Assembly: GCF_002723615.1 (NCBI RefSeq)
Contig: NZ_KZ304951.1
Coordinates: 455,344 to 519,343, forward strand
Direction of reading: 5' to 3'
DNA length: 64,000 nt
Source: Limimaricola cinnabarinus
GTDB taxonomy: Bacteria; Pseudomonadota; Alphaproteobacteria; Rhodobacterales; Rhodobacteraceae
Below, piece after piece: positions 48,189 through 60,692 of the stretch. A program made the position numbers and the translations under genes. The notes below the pieces were generated by a model. It made no database searches. It had not been told where the DNA came from and saw nothing but the letters and a program-made list of their open reading frames with translations. Every line of letters begins with the position of its first letter. Position 1 is the first letter of the stretch.

Positions 48189-49754
48189 TTAGTGCTGTGC
48201 CGGCGTCGCGGCGACGGCCGAGGCGATGGCGCTGTCGGTGCCATGCGCGGCCACCGCGACCTCGACCTGGTCCACCAGACGGGCGACGCTCGGGCCGGTG
48301 ATGTCGGTGACGAGGCTCGGATAGACGCCGAGCAGAAGCGTCATCACGACCAGCGGCGCGAAGATCCATTTTTCGCGGGCGGTCATGTCGGTGATCGACT
48401 TCAGGCTTTCCTTGATCAGATCGCCCATGACGACCCGGCGATAGAGCCAGAGCGCGTAACCGGCCGAGAAGATGACGCCGGTGGTGGCGACGAAGGCGAC
48501 CCAGGTGTTGGCCTGGAACATGCCCATCAAGGTCAGGAATTCGCCGACGAAACCGCTGGTGCCCGGCAGGCCGACATTGGCCATGGTGAACAGAAGGAAC
48601 ACCGCCGCATAGGCCGGCATCCGGTTCACGAGGCCGCCATAAGCCTCGATCTCGCGGGTGTGCATCCGGTCATAGATCACGCCGACGCCGAGGAAGAGCG
48701 CGCCCGAGATGAAGCCGTGGCTGATCATCTGGAACACCGCGCCGTCGAGGCCCTGCTGATTGAGCGCGAAGATGCCCGCGGTGACGAAGCCCATATGGGC
48801 GACGGAGGAATAGGCGATCAGCTTCTTGATGTCCTTTTGCACCAGCGCGACGAGCGAGGTGTAGACGATGGCGATGGCCGAAAGCCACAGCACCAGCGGT
48901 GCCCAGATGTCGGAAGCGACGGGGAACATCGGCAGCGAAAAGCGCAGGAAGCCGTAGCCGCCCATCTTCAGCAGGATCGCGGCCAGCACCACGGAGCCGG
49001 CGGTCGGCGCCTGCACGTGCGCGTCGGGCAGCCAGGTGTGGACCGGCCACATCGGCATCTTCACCGCGAAGGAGGCGAAGAAGGCGAACCACATCAGCGT
49101 CTGCACGCCGCCGACGATCTGCACCCCGAGGATCGGGAAGGTCTCGGACGAGAAGTTGTAGGCCATCAGCGTCGGGATGTCGGTCGTGCCCGCCTGCGCG
49201 AACATCACCACCATCGCCACCAGCATCAGCATCGAGCCGAGGAAGGTGTAGAGGAAGAACTTGAACGACGCGTAGATGCGGTCCTTGCCGCCCCAGATGC
49301 CGATGATGAGGAACATCGGGATGAGGCCCGCCTCGAAGAAGAGGTAGAACAGCACGAGGTCAAGCGCCACGAACACGCCGATCATCAGCGTCTCGAGCAC
49401 CAGGAAGGCGATCATGTATTCCTTGACCCGGTGCGTCACGTCCCAGCAGGCGGCGATGACGAGCGGCATCAGGAAGGTGGTCAGCATCACGAAGAGCAGC
49501 GAGATGCCGTCGACGCCGATCTTGTAGCGCATCCCGAGGAGCCACTGGCGGTCCTCGACGAACTGGAAGCCCGGCGCGGCCGGATCGAAGCCCGCGAGGA
49601 TGAACAGCGACACCGCGAAGGTGAAGACGGTGGTCGCCAGCGCCACCCATTTGGCGTTGCGCTGCGCGGCATGGTCATCGCCGCGCAGGAACAGCGCGAG
49701 GATGCCCGCGCCCAGAAGCGGGATGAAGGTGGTCAGAGAGAGAAGGTTGCCCAT
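48189..49754 (-). CDS. nuoM: NADH-quinone oxidoreductase subunit M
   Basis: The 521-residue antiporter-like membrane subunit of complex I has about 14 helices, a conserved Glu in the [10 protein letters not shown] helix and the [13 protein letters not shown] segment. The start ATG at 49754 lies three bases after the nuoL stop. Confidence 0.96.
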   Translation of the reverse strand: MGNLLSLTTFIPLLGAGILALFLRGDDHAAQRNAKWVALATTVFTFAVSLFILAGFDPAAPGFQFVEDRQWLLGMRYKIGVDGISLLFVMLTTFLMPLVIAACWDVTHRVKEYMIAFLVLETLMIGVFVALDLVLFYLFFEAGLIPMFLIIGIWGGKDRIYASFKFFLYTFLGSMLMLVAMVVMFAQAGTTDIPTLMAYNFSSETFPILGVQIVGGVQTLMWFAFFASFAVKMPMWPVHTWLPDAHVQAPTAGSVVLAAILLKMGGYGFLRFSLPMFPVASDIWAPLVLWLSAIAIVYTSLVALVQKDIKKLIAYSSVAHMGFVTAGIFALNQQGLDGAVFQMISHGFISGALFLGVGVIYDRMHTREIEAYGGLVNRMPAYAAVFLLFTMANVGLPGTSGFVGEFLTLMGMFQANTWVAFVATTGVIFSAGYALWLYRRVVMGDLIKESLKSITDMTAREKWIFAPLVVMTLLLGVYPSLVTDITGPSVARLVDQVEVAVAAHGTDSAIASAVAATPAQH

Positions 49755-49757
49755 CTG

Positions 49758-51908
49758 TTATTCGGCCCCCCCGGCCAAGGTCATCCAGGTCAGGATCAGG
49801 GCGAGGCCCAGAACCATCGCGAAGGCGTAGGTAAAGACGTATCCGTTCTGCGCGCGGCCGGCGAGGCGGGTGAAGAAGGGCACGATGCCCATCGCCACGC
49901 CGTTGATGCCGCCGTCGATGACGTTGCCGTCGCCGCGGGTCCAGAAGAACCGGCCGATGGCCTGCGCGGGGCGCACGAACACGTAGTCGTAAAGCTCGTC
50001 GAAGTACCACTTGTTGAGCAGGAAGTTGTAGAGCGGCCGCTGGTTCGCGGCGAGGCGCGCGGGCAGCTCCGGGCGGCGGATATACATGATGTAGGCCAGC
50101 GAGAGGCCGATCAGCATCGCGATGAAGGGCGAGATCTTGACCCAGACCGGCGCGTGGTGCGCCTCGTCGAGCACATGGTTCTCGGGCGCCATGTAGATCG
50201 CCCCCTGCCCCGGCGCCGCGATGGTGGCGAGCGTGGCGTGGTCGTCGACCCCGGCCGCATGGCCCGCATCGTCCTCGGCCACCGCCTCGGCGGCGTGCTC
50301 GAGATCGCCCTCGGCCAGCTCTTCGGCGGCGGCGACGACGCCCTCGCCATGCCCGTCATCGCCTTCGACCGCGGCATGGGCCGTCGGGATGCCGAAATAC
50401 TGCGAGACGCGGGCGTGATCGCCGAAGAAGGGCGCGTACCACAGCATGCCCGCGAAGATCGCGCCGAGGCTCAGCACGCCGAGCGGCACCAGCATGACGC
50501 CGGGGCTCTCATGCGCGTGGTCATGCGCATGGCGGTCGCCGCGCGGCTTGCCGTGGAAGGTCATGAAGATGAGGCGCCAGGAATAGAAGCTCGTCATCGC
50601 GGCGGCGATCACCAGGAGCCAGAAGGCATAGGGCGTGGCCCCGGCATAGGCGCTTTCGATGATCGCGTCCTTGGAGAGGAAGCCCGCGAAGCCGATCGCG
50701 GTCAGCGGCACGCCGACGCCGGTGATCGCAAGGGTGCCGATCATCATCGCCCAGTAGGTATAGGGGATCTTCTTGCGCAGGCCGCCATAGTTCCGCATGT
50801 CCTGCTCGTGGTGCATCGCATGGATGACCGAGCCGGCCCCGAGGAACAAGAGCGCCTTGAAGAAGGCATGGGTGAAGAGGTGGAACATCGCCACCGAATA
50901 GACGCCCGAGCCCGCGGCCACGAACATGTAGCCCAGCTGCGAACAGGTCGAATAGGCGATCACGCGCTTGATGTCGTTCTGCACGAGACCGACGGTCGCG
51001 GCGAAGAAGGCCGTGGTGGCGCCGACGAAGACGATGATCGACTTGGCGTCGGGCGCGAATTCGAGGATCGGCGACATGCGGGAGACGAGGAACACGCCCG
51101 CCGTCACCATGGTCGCGGCGTGGATCAGCGCCGAGACCGGGGTCGGGCCTTCCATCGCGTCGGGCAGCCAGGTGTGCAGCAAGAGCTGCGCCGACTTGCC
51201 CATCGCGCCGACGAAGAGCAGCAGCGAGATGATCTCGAGCGCCTGGAACTCCATGCCGAGGAATTCGAGCTCCATCCGCGCCATCGCGGGCGCAGCGGCG
51301 AAGATGTCCGACAGCTGGATCGAATCCGCGAGGAAGAACAGCCCGAAGATGCCCAGAAGGAAGCCGAAATCGCCGACGCGGTTGACGATGAAGGCCTTCA
51401 TCGCCGCGGCGTTGGCGGAAGGCTTGCGGAAATAGAAGCCGATCAGCAGGTAGGAGGCGACGCCCACGCCTTCCCAGCCGAAGAACATCTGCACGAGGTT
51501 GTCGGCCGTCACCAGCGCCAGCATCGCGAAGGTGAAGAAGGAGAGATAGGCGAAGAAGCGCGGACGGTAGCTTTCGCCGGGGCGGAAGTTCTCGTCATGC
51601 GCCATGTAGCCGAAGCTGTAGAGATGCACGAGGAACGAGACGCTGGTGATCACCACCAGCATGATCGCGGTCAGCCGGTCGAGCCGGATCGCCCAGTCGG
51701 TCGAGAGCGAGCCGCTTTCGATCCAGCGCAGGATCTGGATCTGCTCCATCTGGCCGTCATGGCCGAGGAACACGATCCACGACAAGAGCGCGGCGAGGCC
51801 GACGAGCGAGGTCGCGACCCATTGCGCGCCCGCCTCGGAGATCAGCCGCCAGCCGAAGCCCGCGATGAGCGCGCCGACGAGCGGCGCGAAGAGGATGATC
51901 GTTTCCAT
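49758..51908 (-). CDS. nuoL: NADH-quinone oxidoreductase subunit L
   Basis: The 716-residue subunit is the distal antiporter-like pump of complex I, with 16 helices and the lateral helix that clamps the membrane arm. It has the motifs FFGWEGVG and [15 protein letters not shown]. Two features are unusual: a His-rich loop (HAHDHAH) and an acidic, His- and Ala-rich insertion of some 60 residues around DDGHGEGV, both before the lateral helix. The rest fits the family closely. Confidence 0.95.
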   Translation of the reverse strand: METIILFAPLVGALIAGFGWRLISEAGAQWVATSLVGLAALLSWIVFLGHDGQMEQIQILRWIESGSLSTDWAIRLDRLTAIMLVVITSVSFLVHLYSFGYMAHDENFRPGESYRPRFFAYLSFFTFAMLALVTADNLVQMFFGWEGVGVASYLLIGFYFRKPSANAAAMKAFIVNRVGDFGFLLGIFGLFFLADSIQLSDIFAAAPAMARMELEFLGMEFQALEIISLLLFVGAMGKSAQLLLHTWLPDAMEGPTPVSALIHAATMVTAGVFLVSRMSPILEFAPDAKSIIVFVGATTAFFAATVGLVQNDIKRVIAYSTCSQLGYMFVAAGSGVYSVAMFHLFTHAFFKALLFLGAGSVIHAMHHEQDMRNYGGLRKKIPYTYWAMMIGTLAITGVGVPLTAIGFAGFLSKDAIIESAYAGATPYAFWLLVIAAAMTSFYSWRLIFMTFHGKPRGDRHAHDHAHESPGVMLVPLGVLSLGAIFAGMLWYAPFFGDHARVSQYFGIPTAHAAVEGDDGHGEGVVAAAEELAEGDLEHAAEAVAEDDAGHAAGVDDHATLATIAAPGQGAIYMAPENHVLDEAHHAPVWVKISPFIAMLIGLSLAYIMYIRRPELPARLAANQRPLYNFLLNKWYFDELYDYVFVRPAQAIGRFFWTRGDGNVIDGGINGVAMGIVPFFTRLAGRAQNGYVFTYAFAMVLGLALILTWMTLAGGAE

Positions 51909-51915
51909 GGTCTCC

Positions 51916-52245
51916 TCAGCCTTTCATCACGTTGACGTCTTCGACTTCGATCGAGCCGCGGATCCGGAAGAAGCAGACGAGGATCGCAAGGCCGATCGCG
52001 GCCTCGGCGGCGGCGACGGTCAGCACGAAGAGCGTGAAGACCTGCCCGACCAGATCCCCCAGAAAGGCGGAAAAGGCGACGAAGTTGATGTTCACCGCGA
52101 GCAGCATCAGCTCGATCGACATCAGGATGATGATGACGTTCTTGCGGTTCAGGAACAGCCCGAAGATGCCGATGACGAACAGCGCCGCCGCCACGGTGAG
52201 ATAATGTTCGAGCCCTATCGGGGCTTCAGCGAGATAAGCGTCCAT
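51916..52245 (-). CDS. nuoK: NADH-quinone oxidoreductase subunit K
   Basis: The 109-residue subunit has three membrane helices with the conserved Glu residues of the proton path in IELMLLAVN and [11 protein letters not shown]. It is slightly longer than the usual 101 residues because of an N-terminal extension (MDAYLAEAP) before the conserved IGLEHYL. Only 36 bases separate it from nuoJ. Confidence 0.95.
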   Translation of the reverse strand: MDAYLAEAPIGLEHYLTVAAALFVIGIFGLFLNRKNVIIILMSIELMLLAVNINFVAFSAFLGDLVGQVFTLFVLTVAAAEAAIGLAILVCFFRIRGSIEVEDVNVMKG

Positions 52246-52281
52246 CAGTGTCCCTCCGGGCTCTTGCCCGTTCGCGGTCTA

Positions 52282-52890
52282 TCAGAGGCCCTGGCCGGGC
52301 TTCACGTCCTTCATCTCCAGCGCCTTGGCCGGATCGCGGTACATCTGCGCCAGGATGTCCTGGCGCTTCACGTCCTTGCGGTGCCGCATCGTCAGCACGA
52401 TCGCGCCGATCATCGCTACAAGCAGCACGAGGCCCGCGAGCTGGAACAGCAGGATGTAGCGATCATAGATCAGCAGGCCGAGAAGCTGGGTGTTCTCCAC
52501 GTCGAGGACGAAGGGCGCGGCGAGGCGCTCGTCATAGCCCTCGGAGTAGTCCCAGACGCCGAAGGCCAGCGCCAGCTGCATCAGCAGAACGACGCCGATC
52601 AGCAGCGCCAGCGGCATGTATTTCGCCATCTCCGCCTTCAGCTCGGCGAAATCGACATCGAGCATCATGACGACGAAGAGGAACAATACCGCGACGGCGC
52701 CGACATAGACGATCACCAGGAGGAGCGCCACGAATTCGGCACCGACGAGGATGAACAGCCCCGCCGAGCTCAGGAAGGCGAGGATCAGCCACAGCACCGA
52801 ATGCACCGGGTTGCGGGCGATCACGGTGAACAGCCCGCCGACGATCGTCGACAGCGCGAAGAGATAGAAGATGATGGCGGCGGCGGTCAT
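52282..52890 (-). CDS. nuoJ: NADH-quinone oxidoreductase subunit J
   Basis: The 202-residue membrane subunit of complex I has five helices and the conserved [17 protein letters not shown] helix that contains a pi-bulge in known structures. Its start overlaps the stop of the AhpD-like gene by ATGA, so the two are translated together. Confidence 0.95.
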   Translation of the reverse strand: MTAAAIIFYLFALSTIVGGLFTVIARNPVHSVLWLILAFLSSAGLFILVGAEFVALLLVIVYVGAVAVLFLFVVMMLDVDFAELKAEMAKYMPLALLIGVVLLMQLALAFGVWDYSEGYDERLAAPFVLDVENTQLLGLLIYDRYILLFQLAGLVLLVAMIGAIVLTMRHRKDVKRQDILAQMYRDPAKALEMKDVKPGQGL

Positions 52891-53297
52891 CGTGCGGTGT
52901 CCTTTCCGGTGTCCTCGCCCATGGCGTCGGTGGCAAGCTCCATCGCCTTGGTCATCGCGGGCACGCCGCCGAACATGCCCGCCTGGGCGATGGTCTCGGC
53001 GATTTCCTGTTTGGTGGCGCCCGCCTCGCGCGCATGGCGCACGGTGAGGCGGATCTGGCTTTCGGCCTGCGCGCCGAGGATGGTCAGACCGGTCAGCGTC
53101 AGCAGCAGCCGGGTCTTGGCGTCGAGCCCCTCGGGGTTGAGGGTGCGCCCCATGAACGCCTCCATCATCTCCTTGGGCATGGTCGGCCAGAGCTGCTCGA
53201 AGCCCTTCGGCGTGAAGCTCTCGAGCGCGGGATTCATCTGACGGGCCCAGTCCTGGCCCATCTTCATCATCTGCGCGAAGGGGTTCTGATCGGTCAC
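52887..53297 (-). CDS. Carboxymuconolactone decarboxylase (AhpD-like) domain protein within the nuo cluster
   Basis: The 136-residue protein matches the CMD/AhpD helical family: [34 protein letters not shown] corresponds to the fold's core. It lacks the CxxC pair of AhpD, so a disulfide reductase role is unlikely. The start is GTG at 53297, with GAGGA seven bases upstream. It lies between nuoI and nuoJ and overlaps nuoJ. Its role in complex I is unknown. Confidence 0.82.
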   Translation of the reverse strand: MTDQNPFAQMMKMGQDWARQMNPALESFTPKGFEQLWPTMPKEMMEAFMGRTLNPEGLDAKTRLLLTLTGLTILGAQAESQIRLTVRHAREAGATKQEIAETIAQAGMFGGVPAMTKAMELATDAMGEDTGKDTAR

Positions 53298-53307
53298 GTC
53301 GTGATCC

Positions 53308-53802
53308 TCAGCGGTAGGGCGCGTCGAGCTCGAGGTTGCGCGCGATCTCGGCTTCCCAGCGGTCGCCATTCGCAAGCAGCTTCTCCTTGTCGTAGTAGAG
53401 CTCCTCGCGCGTCTCGGTCGAATATTCGAAATTCGGCCCCTCGACGATCGCATCCACCGGGCAGGCCTCTTGGCAGAAGCCGCAATAGATGCATTTCGTC
53501 ATGTCGATGTCGTAGCGCGTGGTGCGGCGCGAGCCGTCCTCGCGCGGCTCGGCGTCGATGGTGATCGCCTGCGCGGGGCAGATCGCCTCGCACAGCTTGC
53601 AGGCAATGCAGCGCTCTTCGCCCGAAGGGTAGCGGCGCAGCGCGTGCTCGCCGCGGAACCGCGCCGAAAGCGGGCCTTTCTCATGCGGGTAGTTCACGGT
53701 CGCCTTGGAGCCGAAGAAGTACTTCAGCCCGAGCTTCATGCCCTTGGCGAAATCCTGCAGCAGGAAATACTTGGCGGCGCGGGTATAGTCGATCTGCGTC
53801 AT
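53308..53802 (-). CDS. nuoI: NADH-quinone oxidoreductase subunit I
   Basis: NuoI carries two 4Fe-4S clusters near the quinone site. The 164-residue protein has the two ferredoxin motifs, with Cys 65, 68, 71, 75 and Cys 104, 107, 110, 114. It begins two bases after nuoH and is followed by the AhpD-like gene. Confidence 0.97.
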   Translation of the reverse strand: MTQIDYTRAAKYFLLQDFAKGMKLGLKYFFGSKATVNYPHEKGPLSARFRGEHALRRYPSGEERCIACKLCEAICPAQAITIDAEPREDGSRRTTRYDIDMTKCIYCGFCQEACPVDAIVEGPNFEYSTETREELYYDKEKLLANGDRWEAEIARNLELDAPYR

Positions 53803-53804
53803 GC

Positions 53805-54845
53805 TCAGACTCCCATGGGCCAGCGGGCCCAGAACCCGCCGAGGACTTCGAATTTCGCAAGGAAGCTAACGATCACGACCCAGGCGAGCGACAGCGGCAG
53901 GAACACCTTCCAGCCCAGCCGCATCAGCTGGTCGTAGCGGTAGCGCGGGGTGATCGCCTTCACCATCGCGAAGATGAGGAAGACGAAGAACATCTTGAGG
54001 ACCATCCAGACCACGCCGTCGGGCAGGCCGGGGATGGGCGACAGCCAGCCGCCGAAGAACATCAGCGACACCAGCGCGCACATCAGCACGATGGCCACGT
54101 ATTCGCCGATCATGAACAGCAGGAAGGGCGTGGAGGAATATTCCACCTGGTAGCCGGCGACGAGCTCGGATTCGGCTTCCGGCAGGTCGAAGGGCGGGCG
54201 GTTGGTCTCGGCCATGGCCGAGATCAGGAACAGGAACAGCATCGGGAAATGCGGCAGCCAGTACCAGTTGAACAGGCCGAAATCGCCATCCTGCGCCGCG
54301 ACGATGGCGCCGAAGTTGAAGCTGCCCGTGGAGATGATCACGCCGACGATGATCAGGCCGATCGAGACCTCGTAGGAGATCATCTGCGCGGCCGAGCGCA
54401 GCGAGCCGAGGAAGGGATATTTCGAGTTCGAGGCCCAGCCGCCCATGATCACGCCATAGACCTCGAGCGAGGAGACGGCGAAGACGTAAAGCAGCGCCAC
54501 GTTCAGATCCGCGAGCACCCAGCCATCGGCAAAGGGGATCACCGCCCAGGCGATCACCGCCATGACGAAGGAGATCATCGGCGCGAGGAAGAAGACCGAG
54601 CGGTCGGCGCCCGCGGGCACGACCACTTCCTTGACGATGTATTTCAGGAAATCGGCGAAGCTTTGCAGCATGCCGAAGGGGCCGACCACGTTGGGCCCGC
54701 GCCGCAGCTGCACCGCGGCCCAGACCTTGCGGTCCACGAGCAGCAGGAACGCCAATGCCACAAGGAGCGGCACGATCAGCAACAGAGACTGACCGAGGAT
54801 CAGCAGCACGGCTCCGATGCTGGTTTCGGTGAAGAATTCGACCAT
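53805..54845 (-). CDS. nuoH: NADH-quinone oxidoreductase subunit H
   Basis: The 346-residue membrane subunit contributes to the quinone cavity. It has eight helices with the motifs [11 protein letters not shown] (about residues 48-58) and [19 protein letters not shown], whose acidic residues line the quinone path. It lies ten bases after the upstream lipoprotein gene. Confidence 0.97.
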   Translation of the reverse strand: MVEFFTETSIGAVLLILGQSLLLIVPLLVALAFLLLVDRKVWAAVQLRRGPNVVGPFGMLQSFADFLKYIVKEVVVPAGADRSVFFLAPMISFVMAVIAWAVIPFADGWVLADLNVALLYVFAVSSLEVYGVIMGGWASNSKYPFLGSLRSAAQMISYEVSIGLIIVGVIISTGSFNFGAIVAAQDGDFGLFNWYWLPHFPMLFLFLISAMAETNRPPFDLPEAESELVAGYQVEYSSTPFLLFMIGEYVAIVLMCALVSLMFFGGWLSPIPGLPDGVVWMVLKMFFVFLIFAMVKAITPRYRYDQLMRLGWKVFLPLSLAWVVIVSFLAKFEVLGGFWARWPMGV

Positions 54846-54855
54846 GGTGCTTCCC

Positions 54856-55248
54856 TCAGACCGTCGGGATGCCGTTCAGTCCGCAGTTGAGAACGGTGAC
54901 TTCGGCATCGATCGTGCGCAGCCCCTCAGGCAGGGCCGGCGAGATGGTGTAAACAGCATCGGCGCGCCAGTTTCCAGCCGATTCATCGAGCTGGGTCCGC
55001 ACGTGCCGGGCAAATCCGTAGCCCCGGATCAGGGCGTATTGGGCGGCGGCGCACTCGGCATAGGCGATCACATCCTCCGCCCCGGCGCCGCCGCTCATCG
55101 CGACGTGAAAATTGACGAGGTCGCCGTCGAGCAGCCGCGTCTCCACGCCCTCATGCTTGAGAGCGCCCGCGCCCCCCCGGGCCGCCTCGGCCTGCGGGCC
55201 GCAGCCGGCGAGCAGGGCCGCGAGGGCCGCGAAGAGCGCGCCGCGCAT
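54856..55248 (-). CDS. Putative lipoprotein between nuoG and nuoH
   Basis: The 130-residue protein has a lipobox LLAGC (Cys at residue 16) and a mature part with a few conserved-looking Cys residues (YAECAAAQY and VLNCGLNG), which might form a disulfide in the periplasm. I do not recognise the family. Its start is two bases downstream of the nuoG stop, so it is translated with complex I. An accessory or assembly role is possible but unproven. Confidence 0.7.
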   Translation of the reverse strand: MRGALFAALAALLAGCGPQAEAARGGAGALKHEGVETRLLDGDLVNFHVAMSGGAGAEDVIAYAECAAAQYALIRGYGFARHVRTQLDESAGNWRADAVYTISPALPEGLRTIDAEVTVLNCGLNGIPTV

Positions 55249-55250
55249 CC

Positions 55251-57275
55251 TCACTCGGCCGCGATCTGCTGCTGCCGACGTGCGCGGGCCTTGCCCGCAA
55301 GCTCCCCCATCAGTTCGCTGGCGCGGGCGACGGGGTTGGTGAGGTAGTGCTCGGCGACGATGCTGTCGAAATCGCCCAAGCTCTCGTCGAGCGAGCCCAG
55401 CTCCAGCGGCTGCCACTCGTTCTCGGCCACCTCGTCGATCCGCGCCAGATGCGGATGCGCCTCGACCAGCTTCTGGCGCAGCTGCGCCAGGCTGTTCCAG
55501 GGCTGGGTCGCGTCGAGCTCGGCGGAAAGCGCGCGCAGGATGGCCCAGTTCTCCTTGGCCTGCCCCGGCGCGAAGCCCGCGCGCAGCGCCAGCTGCGGAC
55601 GGCCCTCGGTGTTGACGAAGAGCCCCTGCTCCTCGACCCAGGCCGCCGCCGGCAGGATCAGGTCCGCGCGATGCGCGCCCCGGTCGCCATGGCTGCCCTG
55701 GTAGATCACGAAGGCCCCCGAGGGCAGCGCGATCTCGTCGGCGCCCATGTTGTAGATCACTTCCGCCCCCTCAAGCGCGGCCTCGACGCCGCCCTCGGTG
55801 GTGGCGCCGACATCCATCGCGCCGACGCGAGAGGCCGCCGAATGCAGCACCAGAAGCTTGCTCTTGGTGCGGTTGGCCAGCTCCATCGCATGGGCGAGCA
55901 CCGCCTCGCCATCGGCGCCGGTCAGCGCCCCCTGCCCCACCACGACGACCGACGGCTCTTCGAGCACCGCGCCGAAATCATGGCCGAGCAGGTCGGACAG
56001 GGCCTTGCGCCCGGTGCCCGCGTGCTGCGCGTCATAGGTGAGATCGGCGGGCGTGCCGACATGGCCGACATTGGCGCCGGCGAGCCATGCCTTGCGGATG
56101 CGGGCGTTGAGCACCGGCGCCTCGATGGCGGGGTTGGTGCCGATCAGCATGATGTGCCTGGCGGTGTCGAGATCCTCGACCTTCGCGGTGCCGACATAGG
56201 CCGAGCGGTTGCCCGCGGGCAGCTTCGCCCCGTCGGTGCGGCACTCCACGACGCCGCCCTGCGCTTCGACCAGCTGCTTGAGCGCGAAGGCGGCCTCGAC
56301 GGGGGCGAGATCGCCCACGAGACCGGCGACGCGCTTGCCCTTCATCGCGCGCGCGGCGGCGGCGAGCGCCTCGGGCCAGTCGGCTTTGCGCAGCTTGCCG
56401 TTCTCGCGGATATAGGGCGTGTCGAGCCGCTGACGCGCCAGACCGTCCCAGACGAAGCGCGCCTTGTCCGACAGCCATTCCTCGTTGGTGCCATCATGGT
56501 TGCGCGGCAGGATGCGCATGACCTTGCGGCCCTTGGTGTCCACCCGGATCGAGGAGCCGAGCGCGTCCATCACGTCGATGGTCTCGGTCTTGGTCAGCTC
56601 CCAGGGGCGGGCGTTGAAGGCGTAGGGCTTGGAGACCAGCGCGCCCACCGGGCACAGGTCGATGATGTTGCCCTGCAGGTTCGAATCGAGCGTCTGGCCG
56701 AGATAGGAGGTGATCTCCGCATCCTCGCCGCGCCCGGTCTGGCCCATCTGGGAGATCCCGGCCACCTCGGTGGTGAAGCGCACGCAGCGGGTGCAGGAGA
56801 TGCAGCGCGTCATGTGCGTCTCGACCAGCGGGCCGAGATCGAGATCCTCGGTCGCGCGCTTGGGCTCGCGGAAGCGCGAGAAGTCGACGCCGTAGGCCAT
56901 CGCCTGGTCCTGCAGGTCGCATTCGCCGCCCTGGTCGCAGATCGGGCAATCGAGCGGGTGGTTGATGAGCAGGAACTCCATCACCCCCTCGCGGGCCTTC
57001 TTGACCATCGGCGAATTGGTCCTGACCTGCGGCGGCGCGCCGTCCTGGCCGGGGCGCAGATCCTTGACCTGCATGGCGCAGGAGGCCGCCGGTTTCGGCG
57101 GGCCGCCCACGACCTCGACAAGACACATGCGGCAATTGCCGGCGATGGTCAGCCTCTCGTGATAGCAGAAACGGGGAATTTCGATCCCCGCGGTCTCGCA
57201 GGCCTGGATGAGCGTCATCGCCCCCGGCACTTCGATGACCTTTCCGTCGATGCTGACTTTGCGCAAATCGGACAT
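55251..57275 (-). CDS. nuoG: NADH-quinone oxidoreductase subunit G
   Basis: NuoG is the large iron-sulfur subunit of the peripheral arm. The 674-residue protein has a 2Fe-2S site (C37, C48, C51, C66), the His-coordinated 4Fe-4S site (H106, C110, C113, C119), a second 4Fe-4S site (C158, C161, C164, C208) and a molybdopterin-like domain without the cofactor. The ATG at 57275 is followed by the conserved ferredoxin-like start. A 188-bp gap separates it from the upstream small gene. Confidence 0.96.
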   Translation of the reverse strand: MSDLRKVSIDGKVIEVPGAMTLIQACETAGIEIPRFCYHERLTIAGNCRMCLVEVVGGPPKPAASCAMQVKDLRPGQDGAPPQVRTNSPMVKKAREGVMEFLLINHPLDCPICDQGGECDLQDQAMAYGVDFSRFREPKRATEDLDLGPLVETHMTRCISCTRCVRFTTEVAGISQMGQTGRGEDAEITSYLGQTLDSNLQGNIIDLCPVGALVSKPYAFNARPWELTKTETIDVMDALGSSIRVDTKGRKVMRILPRNHDGTNEEWLSDKARFVWDGLARQRLDTPYIRENGKLRKADWPEALAAAARAMKGKRVAGLVGDLAPVEAAFALKQLVEAQGGVVECRTDGAKLPAGNRSAYVGTAKVEDLDTARHIMLIGTNPAIEAPVLNARIRKAWLAGANVGHVGTPADLTYDAQHAGTGRKALSDLLGHDFGAVLEEPSVVVVGQGALTGADGEAVLAHAMELANRTKSKLLVLHSAASRVGAMDVGATTEGGVEAALEGAEVIYNMGADEIALPSGAFVIYQGSHGDRGAHRADLILPAAAWVEEQGLFVNTEGRPQLALRAGFAPGQAKENWAILRALSAELDATQPWNSLAQLRQKLVEAHPHLARIDEVAENEWQPLELGSLDESLGDFDSIVAEHYLTNPVARASELMGELAGKARARRQQQIAAE

Positions 57276-57463
57276 GGCAGGCCGCCCCTTTCCTCGCGTC
57301 GGACGCATGCCCCCCTGTGGGGGCTGCGATCGAGGGGGGTTCTAGCGCGGCTCGTCCCATGATGCCAGACGCATCCATGCGCCGGATCGGGTAAAATTCG
57401 GGCCGCGGGCGGCAAAAGGGCCGCCGCCTGCGCCCGCGGCCCATGATCGCCCGCTCGGGCGGC

Positions 57464-57874
57464 TCACTTCAAGAGCGCGCCGATCTGGCTGCCTGCCGCC
57501 ATCTCGGCCCGGCCCACGGCGCAGTAGCTTTCCCAATCGCCCTCGACCCCGCCCTTCTGGCGCAGACGCGCGCGCGCCTCGGCTTCGAGCCTGTCCTTCT
57601 CGGCCTCGTTATCGATGAAGGCCGCGACCTGCTCGCGGCTGTAGCCCAGTTCGAAGGCGTGGTTCCGAAGCGAGTTGAGATAGGCGATCCCGGTGAACCA
57701 GCGCGAGTCGATGCCGTCGCATTTGCGACCGATCTCATAGGCGATGGCGGTCGAGATCAGCCCCTCGCGGATCTTGGCATTGTCGCGCAGCGCCGGCAGC
57801 GCCGCGGTCGCGCCGGCGGCGATGGTGAAGCCGAGGATCAGCGCGGCGGTGCGCGCGATATGGGGGATGGTCAT
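57464..57874 (-). CDS. Secreted protein of unknown function in the nuo cluster (DUF5333-like)
   Basis: The 136-residue protein has an N-terminal signal peptide (hydrophobic residues about 9-25, ending ATAALPAL) and a helical mature part with two Cys residues (RKCDGI and SYCAVG). It resembles small conserved proteins found between nuoF and nuoG in rhodobacteria (DUF5333). The ATG at 57874 has GGAG nine bases upstream. The function is unknown. Confidence 0.72.
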   Translation of the reverse strand: MTIPHIARTAALILGFTIAAGATAALPALRDNAKIREGLISTAIAYEIGRKCDGIDSRWFTGIAYLNSLRNHAFELGYSREQVAAFIDNEAEKDRLEAEARARLRQKGGVEGDWESYCAVGRAEMAAGSQIGALLK

Positions 57875-58012
57875 GAATGGTCTCTCCGGTCGGGCCGGTT
57901 GCGGCTGCTCGTGCCACCGCTCCGGCGCTTCTGGACAAGACCTTGGACCCGGAGGCCCGATATTCAATATCACGCTGTGGAGAGGCGGTTATCCGCGGCG
58001 GATCGCCGCCGG

Positions 58013-58036
58013 TTCAGCCCCGTGTTCAGCCCCGTG
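58013..58036. repeat. 12-bp tandem duplication spanning a stop codon
   Basis: TTCAGCCCCGTG occurs twice without a gap. Each unit contains a TGA on the minus strand, so the gene at 58026 ends Thr-Arg-Gly-stop and the same four codons follow again. It looks like a recent slippage event. Confidence 0.8.
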
Positions 58037-58291
58037 TACCGCCCTCGGCCTGCTCGGCCTCCTCGCGCTTCATCTCGGCGGGGGTTTCGCCCTTGGCATG
58101 GGCGAGGCGCTTTTCGACCCAGGGCACCGCCACATAGGAGATCAGCGGCACGGTGAAGGCGGTGGAGATCAGGATCTCCAGCCACAAGGGCACGCCCGGC
58201 GCGAGCCACGAGAACAGGTAACTCGACACCAGCACCGCCGGATAGACCGCGAGCCAGACGCCGAAATTCTTCAGCGCCTGGTCGCGCCAGC

Positions 58292-58295
<4 letters not shown>
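58026..58295 (-). CDS. Small membrane protein between nuoF and nuoG
   Basis: The 89-residue protein has two hydrophobic segments (about 12-31 and 38-58) and a charged C-terminal tail. Its ATG overlaps the nuoF stop by ATGA. Similar small membrane genes (urf) lie in the R. capsulatus nuo operon. No function is known. Confidence 0.72.
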
Positions 58296-59581
<1,286 letters not shown>

Positions 59582-59585
59582 CGGC

Positions 59586-59789
59586 TCACCTTTCGTCGTC
59601 CCGGCGCGCGCGCCAGGTTTGATATGTCATCCACAGACCCATGACGAACCCGGCAAGGGCCATCAGGTCGAACAATCCGCGCCAGCGCATCGGCAGATCG
59701 AGCGCGTTGCCCGCAAACACCGCGATCACCCAGAACACGCCCGTCCCGGCCAGCACCAGTGCCGCCTTGCGTCCCGCGGCACCGCTCAT
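59586..59789 (-). CDS. Small membrane protein between nuoE and nuoF (DUF5337-like)
   Basis: The 67-residue protein has two hydrophobic helices (about 9-29 and 38-55) and a basic C terminus. Its ATG at 59789 overlaps the stop of the preceding gene by ATGA. It is probably one of the small conserved nuo-associated proteins of rhodobacteria. No function is known. Confidence 0.7.
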   Translation of the reverse strand: MSGAAGRKAALVLAGTGVFWVIAVFAGNALDLPMRWRGLFDLMALAGFVMGLWMTYQTWRARRDDER

Positions 59790-60559
59790 GGCTTGCCCGT
59801 CAGCTCTCTGGCCTGGCCGATCCAGTCGTCGCGCAGGATCCGGCCCTTGAAGCCTTCGAGATGGTCGTCGATCCAGGCGGCCTCGCCTTCGGACCACGAG
59901 GCGATCTGGTCGAGATGCCAGACGCCGAGCCGGTTGAGCTGGTCCTCGAGCTTGGGCCCCACGCCGCGCAGGCGCTTGAGATCGTCGGCCTCGCCGCGCG
60001 GCGCGTCGAGCAGTTCGGGCGTCTCGCGCAGATCGGCGGCGACGCCGTCGGGCATGTCGGGCGAAACGGTCTCGGGGCGCGCCGCGGCCCGGTCGAGCGC
60101 CTCGGTCCGCGCGACCTCCTCGCCGAGATCGCCGGAGCCGTCCTTATCGGGCGCATCGCCGGTCGTGGAACCGGTCTCATCGCCGGAGGTCGCATCCGTG
60201 TCATCGCCAAGCACGGCGGTGTCGTTCAACCGCGCTTCGTCTTTCGCGGGCGCGCTTTCGCTCCGGGCCGCACGCCCCCCGGTATCGGCACTGGCCGCAT
60301 CGGAAAGCGGAGCCGGATCGGCAGCGGCGTCGGTCACGGCCTTCTCCCGCTCCGGCGTCTTAGGCTCGCCCGCGGCTTCGGCTTCGGCCTCCATGCCCGG
60401 GCAGACCAGCGCCATGACGATGAGCGCCGCCGCGACCGCGAGCAGCGCCGCGATCAGGAGCGAGGAAAACCAGCCCCGCGCGCCGAGCGCCAGCACGATC
60501 CACAGCGCGACGCCGCCCAGGGCAGCGACGCCGATGGTGATGGTCCGACAATTGCTCAT
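59786..60559 (-). CDS. Membrane-anchored helix-hairpin-helix domain protein in the nuo cluster
   Basis: The 257-residue protein has two N-terminal hydrophobic helices (about 7-28 and 34-53), a long acidic, disordered-looking region and a C-terminal helix-hairpin-helix-like domain (about 190-257) that includes DDLKRLRGVGPKLEDQLNRL and WSEGEAAWIDDHL. The same domain is found fused to NuoE or ribosomal protein L21 in related bacteria. It could link complex I parts or help assembly; DNA binding is less likely at the membrane. Its stop overlaps the next small gene by ATGA. Confidence 0.75.
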   Translation of the reverse strand: MSNCRTITIGVAALGGVALWIVLALGARGWFSSLLIAALLAVAAALIVMALVCPGMEAEAEAAGEPKTPEREKAVTDAAADPAPLSDAASADTGGRAARSESAPAKDEARLNDTAVLGDDTDATSGDETGSTTGDAPDKDGSGDLGEEVARTEALDRAAARPETVSPDMPDGVAADLRETPELLDAPRGEADDLKRLRGVGPKLEDQLNRLGVWHLDQIASWSEGEAAWIDDHLEGFKGRILRDDWIGQARELTGKP

Positions 60560-60692
60560 GCCGCGTCCTCCGAGTGGCCGGGGCCGATCGCCCCGCCCTT
60601 CGTCATAGGACGGATCGACGCCGAATCAAACGGATGCGCGGGCCATGCAAACCCGCCTCCTCGCCGCTCATATCCGATCGCCGCTCCGAGCA

